Assembly: GCA_009193035.1 (NCBI GenBank) | Contig: SWDT01000009.1 | Coordinates: 124,001 to 188,000, forward strand | Direction: 5' to 3' | From: Halicephalobus mephisto | Taxonomy: Eukaryota > Nematoda > Chromadorea > Rhabditida > Panagrolaimidae | Length of the DNA: 64,000 nucleotides | Shown here: piece after piece, positions 11,500 to 22,019 of the stretch | How positions within the stretch are numbered: position 1 is the first letter of the stretch | Layout: every line of letters begins with the position of its first letter | Program-made: the position numbers and the translations under genes | Notes under the pieces: generated by a model | What the model was told of the DNA's origin: nothing | The model's database searches: none | What the model saw: only the letters and a program-made list of their open reading frames with translations

Positions 11500-11620
11500 T
11501 CGGATCGTGCATATATCAATTTGAACGGGTACCTATTTGAGCGGATATCAATTTGAACGGGTATACATTTAAGTGGATATCAATTTGAAAGGGTATCCAC
11601 ATAATGCTAGTCCCGAAGGG
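11500..11620. repeat. Short tandem repeat, about 30-bp unit
   Basis: Three or more units of ATATCAATTTGAACGGGTA alternating with a CATTTAAGTGG or CTATTTGAGCGG half occur in a row. The block sits right beside the SL1-like sequence. Confidence 0.65.
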
Positions 11621-12440
11621 AAGTGCCCTGAGGGTTATTGAGGGATATACTACGGGTCTTCGGAGCTGTGTAGAATGTTGAGTGTTCAATGATAGTTACA
11701 CGGTTCCGGGATTTAGTGGAGGATTGAAGTTCTTACCATAGGCAGTTTGCCAAATAAGTTTATTCAAATTTATCAAGGGAATAGAAAAGAGATCTCCCAG
11801 ACTCGTCAACCCGAGTCGACTGAACTCCGCAGAAATCCAACAGATTCAATAGACCATCTGATTCCTTCTCTCCGTGAGGTTCAGTTTCCCTCGTCTTATA
11901 ACGATCCGTAATTTTTACAAAGCCAAAAGTTACGTTTTTTTGTGTAATGAATCTGTTTTTACTTATTTTTCATCTCCACGTGAACCAGGAGTCCCACCAC
12001 GATCTAACATGAAATTCACCGTAAACTTGTTATAAAATACAAAACGCCATATGATTGATTGATTTTTATCAAGATTGTTAGCAACCTTTCTGGATAAGCG
12101 ACGTTATCGCCGGTCTTTGGGGTACTGTAATGTTAAATGTAATTTAAAAAATTTTTCAATTTAAAATAAATTCGCTTATTTTTTGGATGAAATTTTAAGA
12201 TATTTTTAAAATTTGAAATTTATATTAAAATTAAAATTTTATTTATTTTATTTTATTTTTAAAAAATTAAAATTTTATTTATTTTTAAAAAATTAAAATT
12301 TCGTTTTGGAAAATTCGCTCTTGAAGTCAGGAACTTCGTCGTCCAGAAATCTACGTCACTTGCGGATTTTCGGTAATCTTTCATTTTCAACCTATGAGTC
12401 ACAAGGACTAAGGGATTTTGTGAATAATATTAAAATTAAT
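11621..12440. other. Gene-free stretch downstream of the kinase
   Basis: The first 300 bases are GC-richer than their surroundings and carry words such as CCCGAAGGGAAGTGCCC and CTCGTCAACCCGAGTCGAC. No open frame or known RNA fold was recognised. The remainder is AT-rich. It could hold a decayed mobile-element end, but I see no paired repeat to support that. Confidence 0.35.
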
Positions 12441-12990
12441 ATTTTTAGCCAGGTGTTGTAAATTAATTAATTTTTTCGATATTTTCGAATTCCCGCGGAA
12501 AGTTAAAAAATGATAAATCTGACAATTTTTTGTTTTTTTATACCTAAATTTCAGAAAATTTAAATATCTTGAAAATTAATATCGAGGAAGTTTTGAAAAA
12601 CTTTAATTTTAATTTTTTTATAAGAATGATTTTGAATTGCCGCGCAAAGAGCGAAGAGTTTACAAAAAAGGAAAAATTGGTATATCCGGCAACTCGCTCG
12701 CTCTCCACTTTCGTTTTTCTCCCTTTACTTAAATCCTGAACGTTCTCGAACATTCTAGTTGTTTTTCTCCAAGTAATTTCATAATAACGCTTAATTTTAA
12801 GTTTTACAGTAGTATGATTACGGTACTTAATTCCCTACACAAAGAGCGAAGAGTTTACAAAAAAGGAAAAATTGGTACATCTGATCACTCTCCACTCTCG
12901 TTTTTCTCCCTTTACCTAAATTCTGAACTTTGTCGAACATTCTAGTTATTTTTCTCCAATTAATTTCATAATGGTTTTTATTTTCCGATT
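12441..12990 (-). mobile_element. Dispersed element, dimeric copy, reverse orientation
   Basis: Read on the minus strand this holds a partial monomer (about 12835-12985) followed by a complete monomer (about 12470-12775). They are joined by a linker with TACCGTAATCATACTACTGT. The same order of partial monomer, linker and full monomer occurs at 28140-28570 on the plus strand. Conservation of the dimer arrangement, linker included, shows the dimer itself has been dispersed. The full monomer differs from the copy at 10370 by a 6-base insertion. Confidence 0.8.
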
Positions 12991-13495
12991 TTTACAACAG
13001 TGCGAATTTAGGAAGAATGATTTCAGATTTATATATCATCTGTAAAACTTCAATTTTCACTCATCTTCGCAATCCCCCAGATCCCATTGTTTTGACGGAT
13101 CTGGGCCAGTCATAACCTTGTCAAGTAAGAGTGCAAATATGGCTCTGCTTTCATTGGATTGCGCAAGAAGCAACAGACCCGACTGTAAACTTTTTTGACC
13201 AAATTTTTTTCAAATGATCCCCAATTAGTTAATCCCGATTAATCCTGAGAAATCCAATCGGCATAAAAGTTTACGGATCTGGATACGGCCAAGTTTGGTC
13301 ATTTGAGACTTTGAAAATAATTTCCAAATTCGATTTGCGCAAATCTCGAAAAAAAACAAGTTCATCTTCACTCAAGAACCTCTTGTTGCTTCATATCCAC
13401 TCAAAACAATTTTATTCTGTTTTCAATAAAGTAATTTCAGACAAATTAAAGCACTAACCAGAGCAAAAGTGAAAAATAAAAATAAAGTTTAATTT
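12991..13495. other. Gene-free stretch
   Basis: Moderately GC-rich for this window, but with frequent stops in all frames. CCAGATCCCATTG, GACGGATCTGGGCC and TTTACGGATCTGGATACGG show a recurring GGATCTGG word. I see nothing else to annotate. Confidence 0.3.
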
Positions 13496-13800
13496 TATGG
13501 AAGATTCCAGAATCAAGTAGAAGGTTTTTGAAATTTTCGAAGATCTAAGAGAAGCTTCTGAAAACTTTTGGAATTTTCGAAGGTTTCTAGGGTTTGAAAA
13601 GGGACTTCTGGAGACTTCTAGAATTTTAGAAGGAGCTTCTGAAATCTTCTAGAATTTTAAAAGACTTTTTAAAGACTTCTGGAATCTCAGAGAAGCTTCT
13701 GAAGACTTCTAGAATTTTAGGAACTCTTGAAGACTTCTGAAATCTTGAAAAAACTGAAGATTTCTAGAATTTTAGACAAGTTTCGGAAAATTTATTTTTA
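13496..13800. repeat. GAA/TTC-rich degenerate repeat with heat-shock-element-like arrays
   Basis: Irregular units of about 30-40 bp read like AGAAGCTTCTGAAGACTTCT followed by AGAATTTTAG. This spacing gives alternating GAA and TTC blocks every five bases, the arrangement recognised by HSF-1. The best run is at about 13692-13714. Similar arrays occur at 22030-22390 and 46260-46740. The repeat is downstream of the bHLH gene. Whether it binds HSF-1 is unknown. Confidence 0.6.
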
Positions 13801-14017
13801 ATTTTTAAAATACTGTAATTTTGAAATTATCAAAAACCGAAGATTCTAGAAAATTCGTTTCAAAAATATTTCATAAAAAATAATTTTCAATTTTTTAAAA
13901 ATGCTTTACAAAAAATAGTTTTTAATTTTTTTAAATGGTTATTCGAATCGCCGAATAACGCCCGTGGCAAGGACCGACGGCATGCTGTCAGGTGCTGTGG
14001 ATACTGTAGAAGTGGAT

Positions 14018-15035
14018 TCAGCAACCCATGCCCCAGTAGGTTCGGTGCTGGTACTGGTTACTGTAGTCGAAGTTTTGGAATTTCGGGTTGATTTCGTAAT
14101 CGGGTTCGAATCCTTGTTTCCTCGAAAAATAAGAATTCTCCATCGACGGATACTGTAATCCTGACGAAGGAAAGTTGTAATTCGAACTGAATCCAGAATA
14201 CTGTGGAATACAGTAATTTTGGGAGGATTCTGGAGCGTCGATTGGAGAGTTCGAAAAACTGGAACTCGGGGTCAAGGACCCGTACCCCGGGTCCAGAGGC
14301 GGACTGGGGGCGTTGGAGGTCGACGAACTGTTGTTCATTTCTTCAGAAGCCCTCTGGGTGTAGCAATTTTTAATCTGCATCTCATGGACCACCTTCGGCA
14401 GGAAATTCTCCGATATCGATTCCTCCGAACATCCTTCTGGCTGAAAAATCACGAAATTACAGTAATTTAATAAAAATTTTCATCATTACAGTAACCCGGT
14501 GAAAATTCGCAAAATTACAGTAACTTAGTCGAAAATTTCCATTCTACAGTAACCTAGTAAAGAATTTCACAACTACAGTATCCCGATTGGAAATTTCTGT
14601 AACTACAGTATCCCAGTCGGAAATTTCCATTCTACAGTAACCTAGTAAAGAATTTCACAATTACAGTATCCCAATCAAAAATTTCCATTTTACAGTAACC
14701 TGATTAAAGACTTCTTTAATTACAGTAATTTGGTTAGAGATTTTCGTCGTTACAGTAACTTAATTAAAACTTACAGAATTTAGAGAATTCATTAATTCCA
14801 TTATGTACAATTTCGCCAATTTTAAAATTTTAATTTTTGGAGCTTTTTGGCTGACGTGAGGGATTCTGTTCTGGAGGTCCTGGAAGGCTTCGTTGATGGC
14901 CTGGTTCCGTTCTTTCTCCTTCGCGGCGCATTTCTTTCTTTTCGGCTTCGGAAATCCGGCTTCTGGCCTTCTGGAGCACTTCTTCTGGATCCGGTCATGC
15001 ACCCCGAGAACGTAGGAAGATCCCCACTGATCCAT
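14018..15035 (-). CDS. bHLH transcription factor, HAND-like (HND-1 type)
   Basis: A nuclear DNA-binding protein of 227 residues, encoded by exons 15035-14775 and 14440-14018, joined in phase 0 with a GTAAGT donor and a TTTTTCAG acceptor. Residues about 32-85 form a basic helix-loop-helix domain: a basic stretch KRKKCAAKEKERNQ, helix 1 AINEAFQDLQNRIP, a loop, and helix 2 KIKILKLAKLYIMELM. The helices resemble HAND/Twist class II proteins, HAND most (IP-V loop start, LMNSL end). The basic region keeps the E of the ERxR motif but has N where R is usual. The C-terminal exon is Ser, Pro, Tyr and Asn-rich, as in an activation region. The start is the ATG right after a TTTCGAAG acceptor-like sequence. 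Orthology to C. elegans hnd-1 is an inference from helix similarity and length. Confidence 0.7.
14470..14765. repeat. TACAGTA-centred array in the bHLH intron
   Basis: About ten irregular units of 30-40 bp each contain CTACAGTA or TTACAGTAACCTAGT followed by AATTTCC or AATTTC. The TACAGTA/TACTGTA word is scattered throughout the window, but this is its densest cluster. Confidence 0.7.
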
Positions 15036-15534
15036 CTTCGAAAAAAAAAAATAATGAAAAACCGTTGAGGAAGTTCTGGATCGAAAATCGGCCCTCCGAT
15101 GACCTGAGCAAACCGGGGGAGGAGTCAGATTACGGTAGACCGCCCGCGTTCGTTTCAGAGTTGTAAAAATTTTAAAAACACCGAAAACTGAAAAAATACC
15201 AAAAATTAAAAAATACCAAAAACTGAAAACTGAAAAAATTAAAAACATCAAAAATCAAAAATACCAAAAATTTAAAAATATCGAAAATTGAAAAAATTTA
15301 AAAAATTAGAAAATAATTTTCTTCTACAAAAATGGATTCAATATGAATTTTTAAAATATTTTAGAAATTTTTTTGATTTTTAAAAGTAAAAAATTCTTAA
15401 AAATTAAAGGAATTTTTTAATTTTTTAGTTTTTTTAAATAAAAAACTTTAAAATATAGAACTTTTCTAACATTTTTGGCTTTTAAAAGTAAAAAATTTTT
15501 AAAAATTAAAGGAATTTTTTAATTTTTTCGGCTT
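15036..15534. other. Upstream region of the bHLH gene
   Basis: The first 130 bases are GC-rich (GAGCAAACCGGGGGAGGAG) and may contain the promoter or 5' untranslated exon. The rest is a run of AAAATACCAAAAAYTGAAAA units followed by AT-rich DNA. No core promoter element can be assigned. Confidence 0.3.
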
Positions 15535-15870
15535 TTAAAAGTAAAAAAAAAATGAAAAGCGTCGGATTGGGGTCTTTTTGACCTCGGCACTGGAGACGGA
15601 CTGATCCGGCCCCGAGTGCCCCACCCTCGAGCCCCCTTCTCGCCTTTGTCCTTCTCCACTCCCGTTTCCCTTCAGGACCTTGTTGGAATACCCCTCAGGC
15701 CGTTTGGTAGATTGTAAAACGACACCGCCTTTGCCGTAAAAGGAAGAAGAGCGAGAAATGACCCCAAGGCACCAGATACCGCCTTTCAACCCCGTGTTCA
15801 GGACTGGCCTCGACCCGGGTCACCTGGTATCTGCCAAAAAGGTCCTTTGATGAGATGTCCGCGAAACAAC
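15535..15870. other. GC-rich island of unknown nature
   Basis: This block of about 330 bp has much higher G+C than the flanking DNA and sharp edges. A minus-strand frame of 84 codons crosses it (Gly, Ser, Arg-rich) but matches no family I know and has no clear Met context. The right part contains the inverted pair CAGATACC / GGTATCTG about 40 bases apart. It could be a non-coding RNA gene, an exon, or the edge of a mobile element. Confidence 0.3.
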
Positions 15871-16835
15871 CGAGTATAATTTTACAGCTTTTTCAAAAAA
15901 ATGCAAATTTCACAATTTCACATTTTTACATTTTAAAAGAAATATGAAAATTCCACAATTTCGCATTTAAAAAAACAAAAAATTTATAATTCTATTTTTT
16001 AAATAAAAATTTTACGATTCTACAGTACTTAAAAAATTTATAATTTTATAATTTAAAAAATTTGTAATTCTACAGTACTTTAAAAAATTAGAAATTTCAT
16101 AATTTAAAAAATTTATAATTCTATTTTTTTAATAAAAATTTTACAATTCTACAGTACTTTAAAAATTAATAATTTTATAATTTAAATAAATTTTGTAATT
16201 TTATTTTTTAGATAAGAATTTTGTAATTCTACTTTTTTCAATAAAAATTTCATAATTTTGCATTTCTTTAATCGAAAATTTTATTTAAATTGGAAATTTT
16301 TTATTCTTAATTTTTAAATTTCGAATTTAATTTAATTTTTTTAATTTTAAAAACAAAAAATTTAAAAAATCAGTCAAGTTTAAATTTTGAACCTAATTAG
16401 TTCAATTCGAATTTGGTTCAAATTTCAATCATTCTAATTTCGAATTTAAATTTTTTTTTAAATTTTAAATTTTTTATTTTTTTTTAAATTTAAATTTTTT
16501 TTTAATTTTAAATTTTTAAATTTTAATTAATTTTTAAATTCTTAATAAACTTAATTTAAATTAAATTCAAAAATCAGTTTGAAATTTAAATTAAAAAATA
16601 AAAAAATTTTAATAATAATAAATTTAAATTTTTCATTTCGCGGGCACTTTGGCGAAATGTGAATTGTTGCAAAATTGTTCAATCATTTTTGAATTTTCCC
16701 ACTTTACGTTTTCGAATTTTTTTTACTTTTTTATTTTTATTTTTTGAATTTTTTTATTTAAATTTTATTTAATTTTGTTGAATTTTCGCTTTTTTACATT
16801 TTTTTGATTTTTTTGATTTTTTTGATTTTAATTTT

Positions 16836-17117
16836 TAATTTTTTTGGTCCAATAGTCCACGTAAACCAATGTTCGGTTTCGCGATTTTTGTCTGAAGTAT
16901 CTCTTTCAACCCAAAAGCGAGTTCTTTGATGTTTTTCAGGATTCGAAGTTTATTATTTAGCTCAAGAGCCAGATGATCCACTTTATTAAAACAACTGTCC
17001 TCACAGTTCTTTTGTGGATCGGCCGACAAACGATTATCTAATCTGTTTAACGCGTGTCGTTGCTTTGAATCCTGTCTCGCGTTTTCCGTTCTCGCGATTG
17101 TTATGTAACAAGTTTTT
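16836..17117 (-). CDS. Possible coding exon of unknown gene
   Basis: An open frame of about 93 codons with no Met ends in a stop at 16836. Its composition is unlike the translated AT-rich DNA around it: it is charged, with a leucine-spaced segment (LALELNNKLRILKNI) suggesting an amphipathic helix. A stop lies just upstream at 17118, so any real exon would begin at a splice acceptor inside the frame. I do not recognise the protein. It could be the last exon of a minus-strand gene, a retroelement remnant, or chance. Confidence 0.25.
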
Positions 17118-18640
17118 TAAGAAGATTTGCCCGCCCGGATCACTATTTCAGGGACCGACTGATTTGGGCATCTGTTGACCAGAAGAGCAGAAGCTGTTTT
17201 TTCTATCAATAGTTCTCCCAGGGCAAGATAGAAGCTCTCTCATGTTTTATGGCAACTCTGGCTATGGTCCAAATTGTACTTTTAGGGATTTATTAAAGGA
17301 CTAAAAAGTGCATTTCTTTTTTAAAATTATTTGCACAGGTTTGATTCCATTTTAGGTACGTTGCGGTTCTGTTTCTTAACAGCAGTTGTTTTAGGATGAT
17401 TTTTCTGGAATTTTAGGTGGATTTTTGGGATTTCACATAACTTTAAATTTCTAAGAATTTACAACTTTTTAAATATTTTACATAACTCAAAATTTCCGAA
17501 ATTTCAGATGAATTTTTTTAGAAATTTTATATAATTTTCGTCTCGGGATTTCATATAACTTCTTTTTTAAGACTAAATTTTTTAGGATTTTGTGTGAATT
17601 TTTAAAATTTTGCCTAACTTTTACTTTAGAACCTTGCATAAGTTTCATTTTTAGGATTTTACATAATTTTCATTCTAGAGTTTTATATGGATTTTTTAGG
17701 ATTTTACATAATTTTTATTTTAGGAGTTTGTGTAAATTTTGCTTTAGGGTTTCTTTCCGAATTTTCTTTTTAAAATTTTATAAATCTTTGGGGGTTTTTT
17801 TATAATTTTTGTTTTAGGATGAAAATTAGACAAGTCAAAATTTGCGCAATGTTCTATCCGTCGGCGCGGTCCTCTTCCTTCGGCGTTCTCTTGGTGCCGG
17901 TCGGTGACGTCACGTGCTCGCACCGACTTTCACCACGACCAACATTGCCCTTGCGCTCCGGAGTTGTCTATGAAAAACTGCGGTATTTTTATACATTTTT
18001 TTTTGCGGATTGTGTTGAATAGACATTTTAAAAAAGCATTGAATGATGGTATTGACCAACTGGTCAATTGACATACATGCGCGCGATTCATTGACCAACG
18101 AAAAATGGATTTTTAAGTCAAACCAATAGAATCGTAGATTTGATTTATTGATTGATTTTTTTTTGCGACCATGGATATCGCAAAAAATCCGCGATTTTTT
18201 TTTCATCAATTTTAAAACATGAAACAGCTGTCTATTTTTTAATTTTTTACTTTAAATTTTTAGTTTTTTTTGATTATTTATATATGAGATTCAATATTCC
18301 CGCAGGCAACTTCCAGTTATCCCCCTCTGCTGTATGTTTTATTCAAACTGACTGCAGATCCGTTATTGATTGATATTTCGACACTGGCGAAGAACTCGGG
18401 AAGTATATTTGACCTTAGAAACCGGGTCGATAAATCGACAAAGATGTTTGGTTTTGGCGCGCGATAGTCAATTTTACAGTTTTATTTAAATTTTTTACCT
18501 TTTTATGTTTTATATTCGTAACGTGGTATTTTTGTCAAATCGTCCTTGAACGTCGCATTTGTATCATTTGGAGAAAATTGAATTACGCTAGTTTTCGTGT
18601 CGTGTTATGGATCTGATTTATTGATTTTTTGAAATTATTT
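17118..18640. other. Intergenic region before the MATH-BTB gene, with a CRE/E-box cluster
   Basis: From 17400 to 17820 there are degenerate units of about 40 bp reading TTTAGGATTTTACATAATTT. Near 17905 the sequence GGTGACGTCACGTGCTC overlaps a full cAMP-response element (TGACGTCA) with an E-box (CACGTG), inside a GC-rich patch (about 17850-17985). A small plus-strand frame through that patch is not recognisable as a protein. Confidence 0.4.
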
Positions 18641-18683
18641 CAGGGTTTTTTATTCCTCAACAAGGGAAAGCCGTCTTTCAATT

Positions 18684-20111
18684 ATGGATGCTCAAATTCA
18701 CCAAGATGCCGCTATGGTTCCTCCTCAGCAAGCTGGCAATCATTCGTCGGATTCGTCTCCGTCAACTTCTAGAGGACCCACGAAAGCACCTCATCAATGT
18801 GTTACTATATGGGAACCAGTTAGTCTAAAACAAGAATGGACGGTAAAAAAGGATTTTTGATATATGGATATATTTAAAAAATTGATTTTTAGATAGCGAA
18901 TTTTGATAAAGCTATGGAACTTGCTATTCCGGGCATGTGCATGCGCTCCAAGCCTTTTTGTGATGAATCAATGCCGGATATTCATTGGCAACTGTGCTTG
19001 TATCCTGGAGGAAAACGAGAGGAAAACATGCATAATGTTTCGTTATTTTTGAAGATGTCCTCTGCGACACCTCGGGAATACACCGTTAGAGCGGAATATC
19101 GATTTTATTTTGTTGATGAATTGGGAAATCCGAAATTCAGCAATGTCAATGTTGGTGATTTCAAAGTTAAACCTCAAAAGGGAAGTCATTCATGGGGATT
19201 ACGAAATATACCGAAAACGAAAGTTACACCATGTTTGTGGAATGATAAATCTTTGAGAATTGTGTGCCAAATTGAACTTATTCCGGAAGTGAACAAAATG
19301 CAACCTGTTGACGTCATTGAGAAAAGTTTTGACCATTCGGCTGTAAGTGAATGTTGAATAATGTGTAATATATGGGGTTTTTTAGATTCAACAAACGTTT
19401 ATTAACAATATTCGTAGTATGTTTAATGACGATTCGGCTGATTGCTTGATTATTTGTGAAAATGAGGAATTTAAAGTTCATAAATTTCTCCTTATGGCTC
19501 ATAGTGACGCTTTTCGTGCAATGCTTACTCATGATACGATTGAAAAACGTGAATCTGTTATTCGGGTAAGAGATGGAACAAAAGCAATAGCTATAAAATA
19601 TTTGTTGGATTATTTGTATTCAAGTACTTTACCAGAAGAATTTTCTGATGATGATGCGACGTGTGTTATGCAACTTGCTGATATGTATCATATTGAACCA
19701 TTGAAATTGTTGGTTCAGAAGAAATTGGCAGAAAGATTAACTGCAGGAAACGTTTGTGCAATGTTTTTGAAAGCTCATTTATATAATGCGACTAGTCTGA
19801 TGGATGCATGTGTTCCTGTGGTATGTTTTTTAAAGAAAAAGTAAAAATGATAATGTTTTTTTTAGTTTTTTACAAATAGTAAAACAATTATGAATTCTGA
19901 TGACTATTTAACATTTAAAGCAGAATATCCATTAGCTGCAAATTGTTTGTTGGAAAAATATGTTTCATATACGGAAGAAAGAACTCATCCTTCAATGTCT
20001 CCACCACATAAGAAATATAGAATTTCAGCTGATGGAGCAAGAATTTATGGATCACAGAATTTGCAAAATTATAATTTTAGAAATTATTTTTCTCAACAGA
20101 ATATTCGATAA
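18684..20111 (+). CDS. MATH-BTB domain protein (Cullin-3 adaptor, MEL-26/SPOP type)
   Basis: Likely substrate adaptor of a Cullin-3 ubiquitin ligase: the MATH domain binds the substrate and BTB binds CUL-3. Four exons (18684-18842, 18893-19342, 19386-19820, 19866-20111) give 429 residues, and every junction is phase 0. After a Ser, Pro and Gln-rich start comes MATH (about residues 50-185, from EWTIANFDKAM to LIPEVN). BTB follows (about 207-310: DDSADCLIICENEEFKVHKF through the YLLDYLYSSTLPEEF strand), then a helical BACK-like tail. Domain order matches SPOP and C. elegans MEL-26. A TTTCAG acceptor at 18638-18643, 40 bases before the ATG, suggests trans-splicing or a 5'UTR intron. Whether it is the mel-26 orthologue or another MATH-BTB member cannot be settled by eye. 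Confidence 0.85.
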
Positions 20112-20681
20112 TTGGATGAAAAATGCTGGTTCATTTGAATTCGATATATTGAATAATCTGGGAGTTTTATTATATTCATTCCTTTTGAATAGCTGCCGTT
20201 TTGATCTGTGATTTTTTTGTTTTTTGAGATCCAGAAGATATAAAATCCAATTTGGTCGATTTTGGGTTTTCTGGATGTCTTGGATGGTGCTTTTCAATCG
20301 TTCTTTCATATTTCATCTTGATTGGCATTTTTTTGTCTTTTTTTAATCTTAAAAATGTGTTTTTTTGATGTTTTTCTGTGGATAAAGTAAATTTCGAAAT
20401 AATGTGGAAATTTTAGGATTTTAGAATTTTAGTAATTTTGGCGTTGTGTTCTTAGTGATTTATGTGGGCGATTCGGCGCGCGTTGATTATTCTCGAATTT
20501 GTTTTTTAAAATTATTTTATATTTTTAAATTATGTATATATTATTTTTGATATATTATAATTGATAATTACTGAGTAATATTTAGAAATTATTCGTGATT
20601 TTTTAATAATTGTGAAATTTTTTAAGTTTTATTTTTTTTTTGTTTTTATTTTTTTTATTTTTATTTTTTTTTGTTTTAGAT
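20112..20681. other. Intergenic spacer, MATH-BTB to eIF4B-like
   Basis: Contains the 3'UTR of the MATH-BTB gene and AT-rich DNA ending in a long T-rich tract with TTGTTTTAG, a splice acceptor directly before the next gene. No canonical AATAAA was noticed close to the stop. The spacing is larger than a typical nematode operon gap. Confidence 0.4.
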
Positions 20682-21712
20682 ATGAAGAATAACGAAGATT
20701 ATGTAACTGAACCATCTGAAGATCCTCGAGGTGTTTCTAATGTTGAGAAGCTGATCCGAACAACGTCATATAAATCCGTTGATTGGGTCGTTCTTACAGG
20801 AGAAGTTCCGGTTTGTTATATGTTTTAATTTCATTAATTTCATTTTTTTACTACTTATATTTCAGTAGTTTCGTAGTTTACTACTTTAACTGTGGTAATT
20901 TCGTAATTTTATTAATTTTATTTTATTTTATTTTACTTTTTTATTAATTTTATTTTACTTTTTAGCCATTACCTGAAAATCAACGTCGTATTTACAAACC
21001 TGTCACACCTCAAGAACCTCGCAAACCACCCAGTACTAGGAAACCATCGAAACCAGATAAACGTCTGTCTTCGAGGAACGGCAACCGGTATTCCCGACCT
21101 AATCGTGATGAAAATTGCCCGTCTGTTCGTGGAACAGTTCCGCCGAATTTTAGTAAGTTTAAAAATTATTCGATAAATGTTGATTTTGTAATTTTAGCAC
21201 TTCTTCGCAGAGAACCAGGATTGTCGAGTGATGTCCGGGTGACTTTGGGCACAACTATCACTAGGAACGTTTACGATCCGAAGAAATCAGAATCCAAAAA
21301 TGCTGAAGCTTCGACGAAACAAGTGTCTCAATCCAGAAGAAACAAAACTTTGACAAACGAGAAATACCGTAAGACGCCAAGACAGAATCTAACGAAATCA
21401 AGAAATCCGAAGAAAACCCAATCTAAGGATATCCAACCCCTCGATGAACCCAGAAAATCCCCCTTTGATTTTACGCCTTTGTCGATGCCCAGGAGGTCGA
21501 TGTCAGAACAAAATCTCGGATCGTCTTTGATGGATAATCAAGCACCGTATTTTCCGCTAAATGCAACCAAAACAATAATTAAACAAGATGAATCCCGTCA
21601 GAAGCCAAACCTTCGACCTGTGAAACCGGCAAAATCGATTTTTGGAGACGCGAAACCAGTGGACACCGCCAAGAAAATGGCCGAAATCGAAGCAAGACTC
21701 CGCAAGGTGTAA
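20682..21712 (+). CDS. eIF4B-like protein lacking an RRM
   Basis: Exons 20682-20810, 20966-21152 and 21198-21712 encode 276 residues, with junctions in phase 0 and 1. The C-terminus, SIFGDAKPVDTAKKMAEIEA followed by RLRK, is the conserved eIF4B/eIF4H-type motif (SIFGxAKPVDT plus a charged helix). The rest is low-complexity, basic and Pro, Ser and Arg-rich, without the RNA-recognition motif that eIF4B and eIF4H carry. A role assisting eIF4A in translation initiation is inferred only from the motif. The ATG lies two bases after a TTTTAG acceptor, so either the mRNA is trans-spliced there or an upstream exon exists; the 570-bp AT-rich spacer offers no room for an RRM. Confidence 0.6.
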
Positions 21713-21828
21713 ATCGTAGTTTTTTAGTTTTGTATGCTTTCTTTTGTAAACTCTAAGATTTGGTTTGATTGTAATTGGTTAATTATTCTAACAAGTGCTT
21801 ATGAACTAATTTCATCTTGATGTGATGT

Positions 21829-21990
21829 GGAGGCCCTCTAGTGGCAGGGAAGACGAGATTTGGCAATCCTTTATCCAACGATATCCATTATGCAAAACGC
21901 CACGAAACTCGATTTCGAAATCGCGGGAACCGTCCTAGCAGGAACTTTCGTGGCAGGAGTGCACTCTCGGTTCCGTCTTGTCTTTTAGCA
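21829..21990. mobile_element. Dispersed element, copy B
   Basis: Direct-orientation partner of 7875-8030. It retains CTCTAGTGGCAGGGAAGACG, the TTATCCAACGATATCC block and CGGGAACCGTCCTAGCAGG. The copies differ by scattered substitutions and small indels. It is about 120 bp downstream of the eIF4B-like stop codon. Confidence 0.7.
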
Positions 21991-22019
21991 ATTGGTCAGG
22001 TATAATTTTACTTGTAAAA

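Noticed and set aside
14088..14108. GGGTTCGAATCC, looking like a tRNA T-loop
   Set aside because: It lies inside the bHLH coding exon on the other strand and has no acceptor stem, D-arm or anticodon arm around it.
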